Below, piece after piece: positions 6,798 to 15,456 of a DNA stretch of 27,984 bases. The position numbers and the translations under genes were made by a program. The DNA lies in the NCBI GenBank assembly GCA_002342805.1, contig DDQW01000072.1, positions 1-27,984 on the forward strand. Reading direction: 5' to 3'. The stretch's first letter is position 1, and each line of letters opens with the position of its first letter. This stretch comes from Clostridiales bacterium UBA2432 (lineage in GTDB: Bacteria > Bacillota > Clostridia > Lachnospirales > Vallitaleaceae). The notes below the pieces were generated by a model, which was not told the DNA's origin, searched no databases, and was given only the letters and a program-made list of their open reading frames with translations.

Positions 6798-9299
6798 TTA
6801 GGTCAATAAACTAATCTCAAAAAGTCTTACCTCCAAGGGTTCCAAAGTGAAGTTTAAATCTAATTCTTGGTTGCGAATCGTTTCAAAATGAACACGAAGT
6901 CCTGGTTCAGACATTTGGTTTATGGTTTCCAACTCCTCCTGACTCAGTTCATTCCTTGAGCCCATTTTGACCCATGCATCATAGGAACTACCGTGTTCTT
7001 GATTAATAATTGATTCCTTTATAAGACAATTCTCAAAGGGCAAGTCCGTAAACTTAAATGTGAAGAGGGCTTGTTTTTTTTCGGAAAAAGCAGCGTATCG
7101 ATTGTCCTTGCTTACATCAAAAAGGATACCGGTGGCAAATAACTTGGAAAAATGTTCATAGTTATATAAAATACCGGTTATTTTTGATGCGGATTTTGTA
7201 ATGAAGTAGCCATTACCTCTTGCAATCAGCTGGTCTTCCAATTGGTTGATTAAGCGAAAAACATTGTAGTTAGCCTTTGGAATACCATTAGATGTAAAAA
7301 GGCCTAATCCACCGTGAAAAAGGTCGTCCGGTATTGGCATCTCCTCAATAAAGTCACTGAGAACCCAGTAGCCAAAGGATTCAAGACGGTCATAGTTTTC
7401 CAGAAGGTTTTTAGCGAGGTAGCAGGATTTGAAACAAGTATCATTAATAAGGTCCCGCTGGGAAATAGTCAAATTCCATTCGGTTAAGTATATAGGAAAG
7501 TTATTGATTCGTAAGTTTTTCTGATACTGTTTGATGCCATTAATGAATTTTGTGAAAGCAAAAGGATCTTCGTTCATAGGACATGGTTTTGCAAGGTTAT
7601 TTAAAGAAAACGTATTGAAGGTATCTGAATGTTGGTTGGAAAAATCGTTATCGTAATAATGAATGTTCATAAAATCAGCCTGACAGTCATTGGTCTCTGC
7701 ATAATTGAAAAAATTTAAAATCCAATTCTGATCACCATTTGCCTGGGGCAGAAGAGAAGGTGTGCCAACTTGAATTTTGGGACAAACAGCCTTTATCTGA
7801 TGGTAGGTATGACGGTAAAAGTCAAAGAATTCATGGGGGTTTTCCCAACCAAAAGAGTCCAAAGAACCATCGGGTTCGTTCCAGATGACAAAAGGCCAGG
7901 AGCTTACTTCTTCTTGACCATAGCGGGTAATTAGATGTGAGACAAATGCTTCGATGAGCTTATCCCACTTGCTAAGATCCTTAGGTGGTGAGGTATTAAA
8001 ATGCCACATGTCAATCATTTTACTTGGGTCGGAAGCTAAATCAATTGGCATAAAGGAAATCTGCAGAAAAGGCCGTAAGCCTATGGACAACAAAAAATCC
8101 ATAACCTTATCTACGAGTGTAAAAGTATAGGAAGGAATCCCATGTTCGTTTTCCTTGTAAACCATCATCTCATCGGAGAGGATACCGTGAAATTTAACTA
8201 AATCGTATCCTATTTCGTTTTGTGTTTTTCGTAGCATAGTTTGTATATCAGAATAAAGGAATTGCTTGGCGCTTCCTACAGTGCAGACTTTTTTAAAGGT
8301 ATGTGCCAGTGAAATGCTCGGGGAAGCATAGATAATCTTACCGCCATCGATAAAAACCTGCTTTCTATCCGTATGCTGAAAGGTCGAGAGTTGGGTGCTT
8401 CCCTTTATAGGTTCAAGGTATTTTGAAAGTGAATTGAGAGATTCACTTTCTTCAATAGAGATAGAGGCGTCTTTTTGTTTTTCTGAATCTAGACTTGAGG
8501 TATATTGCTTTCGATAGGCGCTTGGCAGAATGCCATAAGATCTTTTAAATAGTTTGGTAAAAGACCGATAGTCTGAAAATCCGTTGGAAAAAACAATGGT
8601 TTCCAATGCTTGTGTACTTGTTAGCATTTCGTTGACGGCTGCAGTGAGACGAAGCTGGTTATAATAATCTAAAAAGGTCATATCCGTGTTTTTTTTAAAA
8701 TAGGAAGACAGGTAAGAAGGTGTCAGAGAAAAACGTTTAGCAAGATCATTAAGCTGAAGGTTTTCTTTATAATGGTCATCAATATAGGTTAAAATTTCTC
8801 CTAGTCGCTTGTTTTCTTTGGATATTGTGAGTTTAAGAGGAGCAGAAGTCTGAAAGTTATCAATCAAGTAGGAAATCAGTGAGTAGAGAAGACTAAGTGT
8901 CATGTATCTATTTTCGCCGGAAGAAGAGACTTTGACAAGTTGAGCAATAAGTCTTCGTACCGTATCGTAATTAGAGCTAAAGGTATTACCGCTTGAGTTC
9001 AGGTCAAAATATAGGTCTTCAGTATTTTTAAACTTCAGTTGATTTAATTGAAGGGATATAACTAGAAGCTCGTAATTGTTGCCTTTAATGACGTGATTGG
9101 ATTTAGGGTTAATAATACAGATGTCTTCGTCTTTCATAGGATAAGCTTTATCGTCGATAACAAGAGTAATATCTCCATAGAGGACAAAAATTAATTGAGT
9201 ATTTGAGTGTAAGTGGACAGTAGGAAAATCGTTTTTAACTAACTGCATATGTAAGGGTAAATCGATAGGAAACTGAATTAGGCTTGGGTTACTGGGCAT
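6798..9299 (-). CDS. AraC-type regulator fused to a GH39 glycoside hydrolase
   Basis: An 833-residue predicted transcription factor in three parts: cupin-like sensor (about 25-90), AraC-type double helix-turn-helix (about 163-265, ending SYGILPSAYRKQY), and a GH39 beta-xylosidase-like module (about 312-833). Both GH39 catalytic glutamates are present: Glu475 in VIWNEPD (acid/base) and Glu607 in YLTEWN (nucleophile), so the domain may hydrolyse as well as sense sugar. The start at 9299 follows GGAGG (9311 to 9307) at 7 bases; a longer reading frame from 9437 lacks such a site and would add a hydrophobic tail that crosses the control region. It is divergent from the GH3-GH78-GH39 operon and probably controls it. 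Its GH39 part is a paralogue of the free enzyme at 13993. Confidence 0.9.
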   Translation of the reverse strand: MPSNPSLIQFPIDLPLHMQLVKNDFPTVHLHSNTQLIFVLYGDITLVIDDKAYPMKDEDICIINPKSNHVIKGNNYELLVISLQLNQLKFKNTEDLYFDLNSSGNTFSSNYDTVRRLIAQLVKVSSSGENRYMTLSLLYSLISYLIDNFQTSAPLKLTISKENKRLGEILTYIDDHYKENLQLNDLAKRFSLTPSYLSSYFKKNTDMTFLDYYNQLRLTAAVNEMLTSTQALETIVFSNGFSDYRSFTKLFKRSYGILPSAYRKQYTSSLDSEKQKDASISIEESESLNSLSKYLEPIKGSTQLSTFQHTDRKQVFIDGGKIIYASPSISLAHTFKKVCTVGSAKQFLYSDIQTMLRKTQNEIGYDLVKFHGILSDEMMVYKENEHGIPSYTFTLVDKVMDFLLSIGLRPFLQISFMPIDLASDPSKMIDMWHFNTSPPKDLSKWDKLIEAFVSHLITRYGQEEVSSWPFVIWNEPDGSLDSFGWENPHEFFDFYRHTYHQIKAVCPKIQVGTPSLLPQANGDQNWILNFFNYAETNDCQADFMNIHYYDNDFSNQHSDTFNTFSLNNLAKPCPMNEDPFAFTKFINGIKQYQKNLRINNFPIYLTEWNLTISQRDLINDTCFKSCYLAKNLLENYDRLESFGYWVLSDFIEEMPIPDDLFHGGLGLFTSNGIPKANYNVFRLINQLEDQLIARGNGYFITKSASKITGILYNYEHFSKLFATGILFDVSKDNRYAAFSEKKQALFTFKFTDLPFENCLIKESIINQEHGSSYDAWVKMGSRNELSQEELETINQMSEPGLRVHFETIRNQELDLNFTLEPLEVRLFEISLLT

Positions 9300-9388
9300 G
9301 AGAAGACCTCCATCTATATAATAGTATGTATAATTTGCAGTGTATAAAGAAAATGTCAATAAATTAACGTCTAAAACAATAATAAAAA

Positions 9389-9424
9389 TATAACATACAA
9401 TTATATAGATTATAACATACAATT
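9389..9424. promoter_or_regulatory. 14-nt direct repeat, likely AraC-type operator
   Basis: TATAACATACAATT occurs exactly at 9389-9402 and 9411-9424, a 22-bp period, so both copies face the same side of the helix. AraC-family proteins use paired direct-repeat half-sites with about two-turn spacing. The repeat lies in the region between the AraC-GH39 regulator and the GH3 operon, about 100 bp upstream of the operon's -10. On the minus strand it sits just upstream of a TTGACA (9359 to 9354) that may serve the regulator itself. Confidence 0.55.
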
Positions 9425-9524
9425 TATTGGATTTCATTTTAAATAAATAAATATATGAAAATAAGATTTAAAAATGAATATAAAGAGGCTATAAATATCC
9501 GTTATTTTTAAAGGTGAAAGAAAG

Positions 9525-9530
9525 TATAAT
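9525..9530 (+). promoter_or_regulatory. Probable -10 of the GH3-GH78-GH39 operon
   Basis: A perfect TATAAT lies about 50 bases before the GH3 start. At 17 bp upstream the -35 position reads TTATTT, far from consensus, which suits a promoter that needs an activator. An 11-mer AATAAGATTTA occurs on both sides (9460-9470 and 9541-9551), but in such AT-rich DNA it may be chance. The region 9300-9580 otherwise shows only the 14-nt repeat. Confidence 0.4.
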
Positions 9531-9580
9531 CGATGATAAGAATAAGATTTAGAGGAAAGGTATTATATTAGGTGGTAATG

Positions 9581-11305
9581 ATGATAAATCTAAAGGCAGC
9601 GCCATATAAACTTAAGGATAATCAGATTAAATGGGTAGAAGATACAATAAAGAGAATGACGGAGGATGAAAAAATTGAACAGCTTTTCTGTCCTCTCCTT
9701 TATTCCAATGATCCCAATTATCTAAAAATGATGGTGAATCAGTATAATTTTGGCGGGCTAATGTTCAGACCCAGTCAGAGTGACGAACTGAAGTTGGCTA
9801 CGGATACGATCAATGAAAATGCAAAGATTCCTATGCTTCTTGCAGCTAATCTAGAAGATGGCGGCTCAGGTGCGGCCTTTGAAGGGACCTATGTGGGACG
9901 CCAAATGCTAATTGGCGCTACAGATAAACCGGTTCATGCATATGAATTAGGTAGAGTTTGTGGTAGTGAGGGAAGGGCCCTTGGTCTTAACTGGTCCTTT
10001 TCACCCATTGTCGATATTGATATGAACTTTATGAATCCCATCACGAACGTAAGAACCTATGGAAGTGATAAGGACAAGGTGCTTTCCATGGCATCTGAAT
10101 ATATTAAAGGACTGACTGAACATGGTGTTATTCCTACCGTTAAACATTTTCCAGGAGATGGGGTTGATGGTAGAGACCAACATTTGGTTACTTCTGTTAA
10201 TAGCCTATCTCTTGAAGAGTGGGAAGCCAGTTTCGGCGAAGTATACCGTCAATTGATTGCTGAAGGAGCAGAAACGATTATGGTAGGACATATTGCTATG
10301 CCGGCCATGGAAGAGCATATAGACGGAAAGCCTTGTCAAAAAGTGATACCGGCTTCAGTGTCTAAGAACATTTTGATGGGTTATCTTCGAAAGGAAATGG
10401 GTTTCAATGGTCTTATTATTACGGATGCATCGCCTATGGTTGGTCTTATGTCGTCAACCCAAAGAAGCCAAGCGGTTCCTATGGCTATTGAAAACGGTTG
10501 TGATATGTTTCTCTTTACCAAAGACCTGGAAGAAGATATTCAGTATATGAAAGAAGGGTATAAGAAAGGGTTTTTATCTAAAGAAAGACTTGAAGAAGCC
10601 CTTACAAGTATTCTAGGTTTAAAGGCGGCTAGACTTTTAGACAGGGACAACGTAGATGAGATAACTAGAGACCCATTTGCTCTCGTTGGATGTAAAGATC
10701 ACCAGAATATAGCAAAACAAGTTGCAGATGACGGTATTACCCTTGTTAAAGATGTGAATGGCCTTTTACCGATAGGGCCGGATAAATATAAACGAGTTCT
10801 CCTTCAGATACTAGGTGATTTTGATTCGAATGATCGGGTCTATACCCACTTTGAACGTTTATTAACTCAAGAAGGTTTCCAAGTGACCAAGTATGTTCCG
10901 GAGACGATGGAAACAATCTTCACCGATACCAAGGTTGAGGAGTTTAAAGGTAAGTATGATCTGGTTTTCTATATTGGAAATATTGAAAATTCAAGTAATA
11001 AGACAACTGCCAGAATCAATTGGCATACCTTGTTCGGAGCAGGAAATAACCTTCCTTGGTTTGTTCATGAAGTGCCGACACTTTTTGTTAGTGTTGGAAA
11101 CCCCTATCATCTCTATGATGTGCCGATGATTGGGACCTTCATTAATGCCTATTGTCATGCGCCAAGTGTCATTGATGCAGTTGTTGAAAAACTACTAGGT
11201 AGAAGTGAATTTAAGGGTGTGTCACCGGTTGATCCATTCTGTGGTCAATGGGATACAAAACTAAAAAGCTGGCATACAATAGGAGATTGCGATGAAGATA
11301 TATGA
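9581..11305 (+). CDS. GH3 family glycosidase, NagZ-like branch (first paralogue)
   Basis: A 574-residue predicted cytoplasmic enzyme acting on beta-glycosides; no signal peptide. The GH3 barrel (about 20-350) has KHFPGDG at 188-194, the dyad Asp199/His201 in RDQH, and the nucleophile Asp282 in IITDAS. The Asp-x-His spacing is that of beta-N-acetylglucosaminidases of the NagZ type, but the usual PGHG reads PGDG. A C-terminal alpha/beta domain (about 370-560) follows; there is no fibronectin-like domain. ATG 9581 is preferred because AGGTGG (9570-9575) is 5 bases away; ATG 9578 and GTG 9572 are in-frame alternatives. It overlaps GH78 by 14 bp and heads the operon. A paralogue lies at 21893. The natural substrate is not determined; some such enzymes are phosphorylases. 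Confidence 0.88.
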   Translation: MINLKAAPYKLKDNQIKWVEDTIKRMTEDEKIEQLFCPLLYSNDPNYLKMMVNQYNFGGLMFRPSQSDELKLATDTINENAKIPMLLAANLEDGGSGAAFEGTYVGRQMLIGATDKPVHAYELGRVCGSEGRALGLNWSFSPIVDIDMNFMNPITNVRTYGSDKDKVLSMASEYIKGLTEHGVIPTVKHFPGDGVDGRDQHLVTSVNSLSLEEWEASFGEVYRQLIAEGAETIMVGHIAMPAMEEHIDGKPCQKVIPASVSKNILMGYLRKEMGFNGLIITDASPMVGLMSSTQRSQAVPMAIENGCDMFLFTKDLEEDIQYMKEGYKKGFLSKERLEEALTSILGLKAARLLDRDNVDEITRDPFALVGCKDHQNIAKQVADDGITLVKDVNGLLPIGPDKYKRVLLQILGDFDSNDRVYTHFERLLTQEGFQVTKYVPETMETIFTDTKVEEFKGKYDLVFYIGNIENSSNKTTARINWHTLFGAGNNLPWFVHEVPTLFVSVGNPYHLYDVPMIGTFINAYCHAPSVIDAVVEKLLGRSEFKGVSPVDPFCGQWDTKLKSWHTIGDCDEDI

Positions 11306-13991
11306 TTTAAAAGTAAATCACAAAACCAATCCCATTGGGATTGGGGCTGGACCACATAAATTTTCTTTCAAGGTTACAGAAGGATATAACTTCAAAATTC
11401 ACCTTTATGAAGAGAGACAAAGTTCTTCCGTGTATACGCAGTCAGTAGATCGTGATGATAGGAGTTATGTCTACATTGATTATCCGTTTAAAAAAGGAAT
11501 GCGATATTCATGGTGTGTGGAAGGAGAAATGTCTATAAGTGAAAGAGCGTATTTTGAAATTGCAGAAGATTTGGATACACAGTGTATCACCAGCCATGAA
11601 TCCTTAACAGTACCTATGTTTTCAAAACAATTCACGAGTAAAAAAGTAAAATCAGCACGCTTATATATAACAGGTCTTGGCCTCTACCGTGCTTTTATCA
11701 ATGAAGAGAAAGTAGGACAGGACTATTTAACGCCCTTCTTTAATGATTATGATGATTATGTTCGATACCAGACCTATGATATAATCGACTATATTAAGGA
11801 AGATAATACCATTGAAGTTATACTAGGAGATGGCTGGTATAAAGGAAGAATCGGCTTAAACAATCATGGTGGAGACACCTATGGTTCCAAGTATATGTTA
11901 AAGGCTAAAGTAAAGTTAACCTATGAAGATGGTAGTGAAAGCATTATAGGAACTGACAGAACTTGGACATGTCAGGAGTCTGTCATTAAGGAGACCTCTA
12001 TATATGATGGCGAGATTCGAAATGATTTGGATATGACTAAGGAACAGTTTGAAGTGAAGGTCATAGCAGATGATTACAAGCTTGTTCCTGATTTTTCGTC
12101 ACCGATTCGGGAAAAACTAGTCTTAAAACCAGAACTACTTATATCGCCTTCCGGACAGAAAATCCTTGATTTCAAGCAAAACATGGTTGGTGTGTGTTCC
12201 TTTATCAATCGTTTGCCTGAAGGAGATAAAATCAAGCTTTCTTTTGGAGAAGTTCTCCAAAAGGATGAATTTTACAATGATAATTACAGGACAGCAAAAT
12301 CCATCTATGCGTATATTTCTGATGGTGTCGAAAAAGAAGTAGAGCCCTTCTTTACCTTCTATGGTTTCCGCTATGTATTGGTTGAAGGATTGGAAGAGGT
12401 GAATCCTTCAGATTTTAAAGGAATTGTTCTCTATAGTGATTTGGAATCAACATTGAATGTATCCACCAGTCATTACCAGCTGAACCGCTTGATGAAGAAT
12501 GCGCTATGGGGTCAGCGAGGGAATTTTGTGGATGTTCCGACGGATTGCCCTCAAAGGGATGAACGATTAGGCTGGACAGCTGATGCTCAGGTTTTTGTCA
12601 ATACGGCCTGCTACCATATGGATACGTTTAATTTCTATAAAAAATATTTGAGAGACCTTCGCTATGATCAGGTGACTTATTATAATGGAGATCTACCTAT
12701 GTACAGCCCTTCGTTGAAAAAATCAGCAGGATATGGCGGAGCAGTCTGGTCGGATGCCGTTACTATTATTCCATGGAATCTTTATCAGGCATATGGAGAT
12801 AAGACGGAGTTGGCAAACCAGTATCCTTTGATGGTGGACTATGTGGAAACGCTTATTGCTAAAGATGAGGCGAATAACAATACTCATATCATTACAGAAG
12901 GTTTTACTTTTGGTGACTGGTTGGCCCAGGATGGTATTAGCGACCAATCTATGAAAGGTGGAACGGATGATACCTATATTAAGTCCATGTATTATTATAG
13001 AAGTCTTGAATTGACGGGTTATGCGGCTGAGACTATCGGAAAAAAACAAGAGAGCAAGCGATATCTGAACTTGGCTAAACAGGTCAAAACAGCTATATTT
13101 AATGAGTTTTTCACCCTAAACGGACGGCTAGCTATTGATACTCAAACGGCTTATATCCTAGCTTTGACTTTTAAGGTTTATCCTCAAAAAGAACGAATTA
13201 TTGATAGCCTGAAAGAACGTTTAAAAAAGGATTTGTTTAAAATCAAAAGTGGATTTGTAGGGACGCCACTCTTTCTTCCGGCTCTTTTTGAAAACGGCAT
13301 GGAAGAAGAAGCTTACCGTCTCCTCTTTAATGAAGAGTTACCTGGATGGTTCTATGCGATTAACTTGGGAGCAACGACTATATGGGAGCGGTGGAATTCT
13401 TTGAATCCTGACGGATCGATTAGCGGTGTTCTCATGAATTCAATGAATCACTATGCCTTTGGATCTGTTTGTGAAGCTGTATATGCCTATGTTGTAGGCT
13501 TAAAATCCCTTGAGCCCGGCTGGAAAAAAGTGGAAATTGCACCGCGATTAAGTCATCATTTGAGTGATATTGATTTGAGTTTTGAATCGCCTATTGGCTT
13601 ATATGAAGTGAAGTGGATGAAGGACAAAGCCGGAAATTTTGAATTGAATATTACGATTCCATACGGTGGTGAGGCCCATTTGACCTTGCCGGATTATGCA
13701 GGATCCTACAATTCAATACTAAGGGAAGGATCCTATCAATACAAGTATCAATTAACTAAAGATTATAGCCACCCTTATAATGAAAACTCTTATGCTCTTG
13801 ATGTCCTTAATCATTCTGAGGCCTTGGCAATATTTAAGGAAACTTGTCCCCAGGCATATGCTGTCGTAAGTGGAGAAAACAAGGAATTCAGAATTATGCG
13901 AATAAGAGAACTCCAATATTTGGATATGTTTGGTGTCAGCAGTGAAATGATGAAAAAATTACTTAAAAAATTAGCTAAGATTGAGGTGTAA
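11292..13991 (+). CDS. Alpha-L-rhamnosidase, GH78
   Basis: Predicted inverting exo-enzyme removing terminal alpha-L-rhamnose; 899 residues and no signal peptide, so cytoplasmic. N-terminal beta-sandwich domains (about 1-390, including the LYITGLGLYRAFINEEKVG segment typical of bacterial rhamnosidases) precede the (alpha/alpha)6 barrel (about 390-735). The acidic block DVPTDCPQRDERLGWTAD (414-431) carries Asp418, Asp423, Glu424 and Asp431, and Glu699 in TTIWERWNS is the likely second catalytic acid. A beta-sandwich tail follows. AGGAG lies 6 bases before ATG, inside the end of the GH3 gene (14-bp overlap), so translation is coupled. This gene is the main reason to propose a rhamnosylated substrate. 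Confidence 0.92.
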   Translation: MKIYDLKVNHKTNPIGIGAGPHKFSFKVTEGYNFKIHLYEERQSSSVYTQSVDRDDRSYVYIDYPFKKGMRYSWCVEGEMSISERAYFEIAEDLDTQCITSHESLTVPMFSKQFTSKKVKSARLYITGLGLYRAFINEEKVGQDYLTPFFNDYDDYVRYQTYDIIDYIKEDNTIEVILGDGWYKGRIGLNNHGGDTYGSKYMLKAKVKLTYEDGSESIIGTDRTWTCQESVIKETSIYDGEIRNDLDMTKEQFEVKVIADDYKLVPDFSSPIREKLVLKPELLISPSGQKILDFKQNMVGVCSFINRLPEGDKIKLSFGEVLQKDEFYNDNYRTAKSIYAYISDGVEKEVEPFFTFYGFRYVLVEGLEEVNPSDFKGIVLYSDLESTLNVSTSHYQLNRLMKNALWGQRGNFVDVPTDCPQRDERLGWTADAQVFVNTACYHMDTFNFYKKYLRDLRYDQVTYYNGDLPMYSPSLKKSAGYGGAVWSDAVTIIPWNLYQAYGDKTELANQYPLMVDYVETLIAKDEANNNTHIITEGFTFGDWLAQDGISDQSMKGGTDDTYIKSMYYYRSLELTGYAAETIGKKQESKRYLNLAKQVKTAIFNEFFTLNGRLAIDTQTAYILALTFKVYPQKERIIDSLKERLKKDLFKIKSGFVGTPLFLPALFENGMEEEAYRLLFNEELPGWFYAINLGATTIWERWNSLNPDGSISGVLMNSMNHYAFGSVCEAVYAYVVGLKSLEPGWKKVEIAPRLSHHLSDIDLSFESPIGLYEVKWMKDKAGNFELNITIPYGGEAHLTLPDYAGSYNSILREGSYQYKYQLTKDYSHPYNENSYALDVLNHSEALAIFKETCPQAYAVVSGENKEFRIMRIRELQYLDMFGVSSEMMKKLLKKLAKIEV

Positions 13992-13992
13992 A

Positions 13993-15456
13993 ATGATCAA
14001 ATTTGTGATTGATAAAAATAATATTACACCATTTCCCCATTATTGGGAAATGTGTGTTGGTAGTTCCAATGCCTATACGGCGCTAAGAGAAGATTACAGA
14101 AAACAATTGAAACGGGCTCATGAAGAATTAGGGTTTAAATATGTACGATTCCATGGATTGTTGGATGACAGAATGAGTACCCTTATCATGAAAAAAACTT
14201 ACACGGGTGAGGAACTGGGATTAGTTTATAATTTTGTTAATATTGATAATATTTTTGACTGGTTATTGGATCATGGAATGAAACCCTTTATTGAGTTAGG
14301 GTTTATGCCGACGGCTATCGCAAAAAGTGATAGGACTGTATTTCATTACAAAGGAAATATATCACCACCTAAAGCATATGAGCAGTGGGAAGAATTAATT
14401 AAACGTTTAGTAGAACATTTGATTGAAAGATATGGCTTAGAAGAAGTAAGAACTTGGTTTTTTGAAGTTTGGAATGAGCCTAATCTATTCTTTTTCTTTG
14501 ATGGAGATCAAAATGAGTATTTTAAGTTGTATGAATCAACGGCAAGAACGATTAAAAAAATCGATAATAAGTTAAAAGTAGGTGGACCGGCCACGTCGTG
14601 CAATGCATGGATTAAAGATACGGTGGAGTACTGTGCTGACAATAATGTACCCCTAGATTTTATATCAACTCACCATTATCCAACGGATGATCCACTGTGG
14701 ACTTCTGGCTTAGATGCGTTAGAGTTCTTTAAATCAAAAAGCGGAAAAGAACGTGTATACCATAGAGGTGTCTTAAGAAAAATGACGGAACAAGTGCGAA
14801 AAGAGGCGGGTGATTATCCGGTGTATTTTACGGAGTGGAATACTTCGGCGATGACCAATGACCAGCAGCATGACGAACCTTATGCAGCGGCAATGGTTGC
14901 CAAAACATTAGTTGATAATGATGGGCTAGTTGAGGGATATTCTTTTTGGACTTTTTCAGATATATTTGAAGAACATGGTCAATTAGCTGGTGCTTATCAT
15001 GGTGGGTTTGGTTTGCAAACATATGCTGGAGTTGCAAAGCCGACATACAGAGCTTTTCAGCTTTTTCATAAACTGGGTGATCGGCGTCTTGGGTTGAGCT
15101 GTAGCCAGGAAAATACGACGGTTGAAATGATTGCAACGAAAACAGATTTTGGTTACGCGTGTGTTGTCTATAATCATGAAATTATAGACGAACCCATACG
15201 TGAAGAATCTGTGCGACTTCATCTGGAAGGGTTAGGAAAAATTAGATCAGTGACAGTAAAAAGAGTCGACGATACACACGCCAATGCCAAAGCTCTGTGG
15301 CTTGAGGAAGGTTCACCGGAGTATATTAGCAGAGAACTTCTCGAGCGATTACACCAAGCTTCAGAACTAATAACTGAGGAGATAAAGGTTGGTGATACAC
15401 TTGATTTGACGATTCCGCCTCATGGTGTTGTTGCAATAGATATTACAACGTGCTAG
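13993..15456 (+). CDS. GH39 beta-xylosidase-like glycosidase
   Basis: A 487-residue retaining glycosidase, predicted cytoplasmic. The GH39 barrel spans about 10-360, with acid/base Glu162 in FEVWNEPN and nucleophile Glu281 in YFTEWNT, the two glutamates defining GH39; a beta-sandwich tail covers about 370-487. GH39 members act on beta-xylosides or alpha-L-iduronides; this one is closer in look to the xylosidases, but exact specificity is not clear. GAGGTG (13983-13988) precedes ATG 13993 by 4 bases, and one base separates it from the GH78 stop. It is the last gene of the three-gene operon and overlaps the convergent AraC gene by 4 bp at its end. Homologous through the whole barrel to the GH39 part of the regulator at 6798. 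Confidence 0.9.
   Translation: MIKFVIDKNNITPFPHYWEMCVGSSNAYTALREDYRKQLKRAHEELGFKYVRFHGLLDDRMSTLIMKKTYTGEELGLVYNFVNIDNIFDWLLDHGMKPFIELGFMPTAIAKSDRTVFHYKGNISPPKAYEQWEELIKRLVEHLIERYGLEEVRTWFFEVWNEPNLFFFFDGDQNEYFKLYESTARTIKKIDNKLKVGGPATSCNAWIKDTVEYCADNNVPLDFISTHHYPTDDPLWTSGLDALEFFKSKSGKERVYHRGVLRKMTEQVRKEAGDYPVYFTEWNTSAMTNDQQHDEPYAAAMVAKTLVDNDGLVEGYSFWTFSDIFEEHGQLAGAYHGGFGLQTYAGVAKPTYRAFQLFHKLGDRRLGLSCSQENTTVEMIATKTDFGYACVVYNHEIIDEPIREESVRLHLEGLGKIRSVTVKRVDDTHANAKALWLEEGSPEYISRELLERLHQASELITEEIKVGDTLDLTIPPHGVVAIDITTC

Noticed and set aside
9300..9437. N-terminal extension of the AraC-GH39 regulator with a hydrophobic, membrane-like stretch
   Set aside because: The frame is open but has no SD, is very AT-rich, overlaps the 14-nt operator repeat, and the start at 9299 has GGAGG at ideal spacing.
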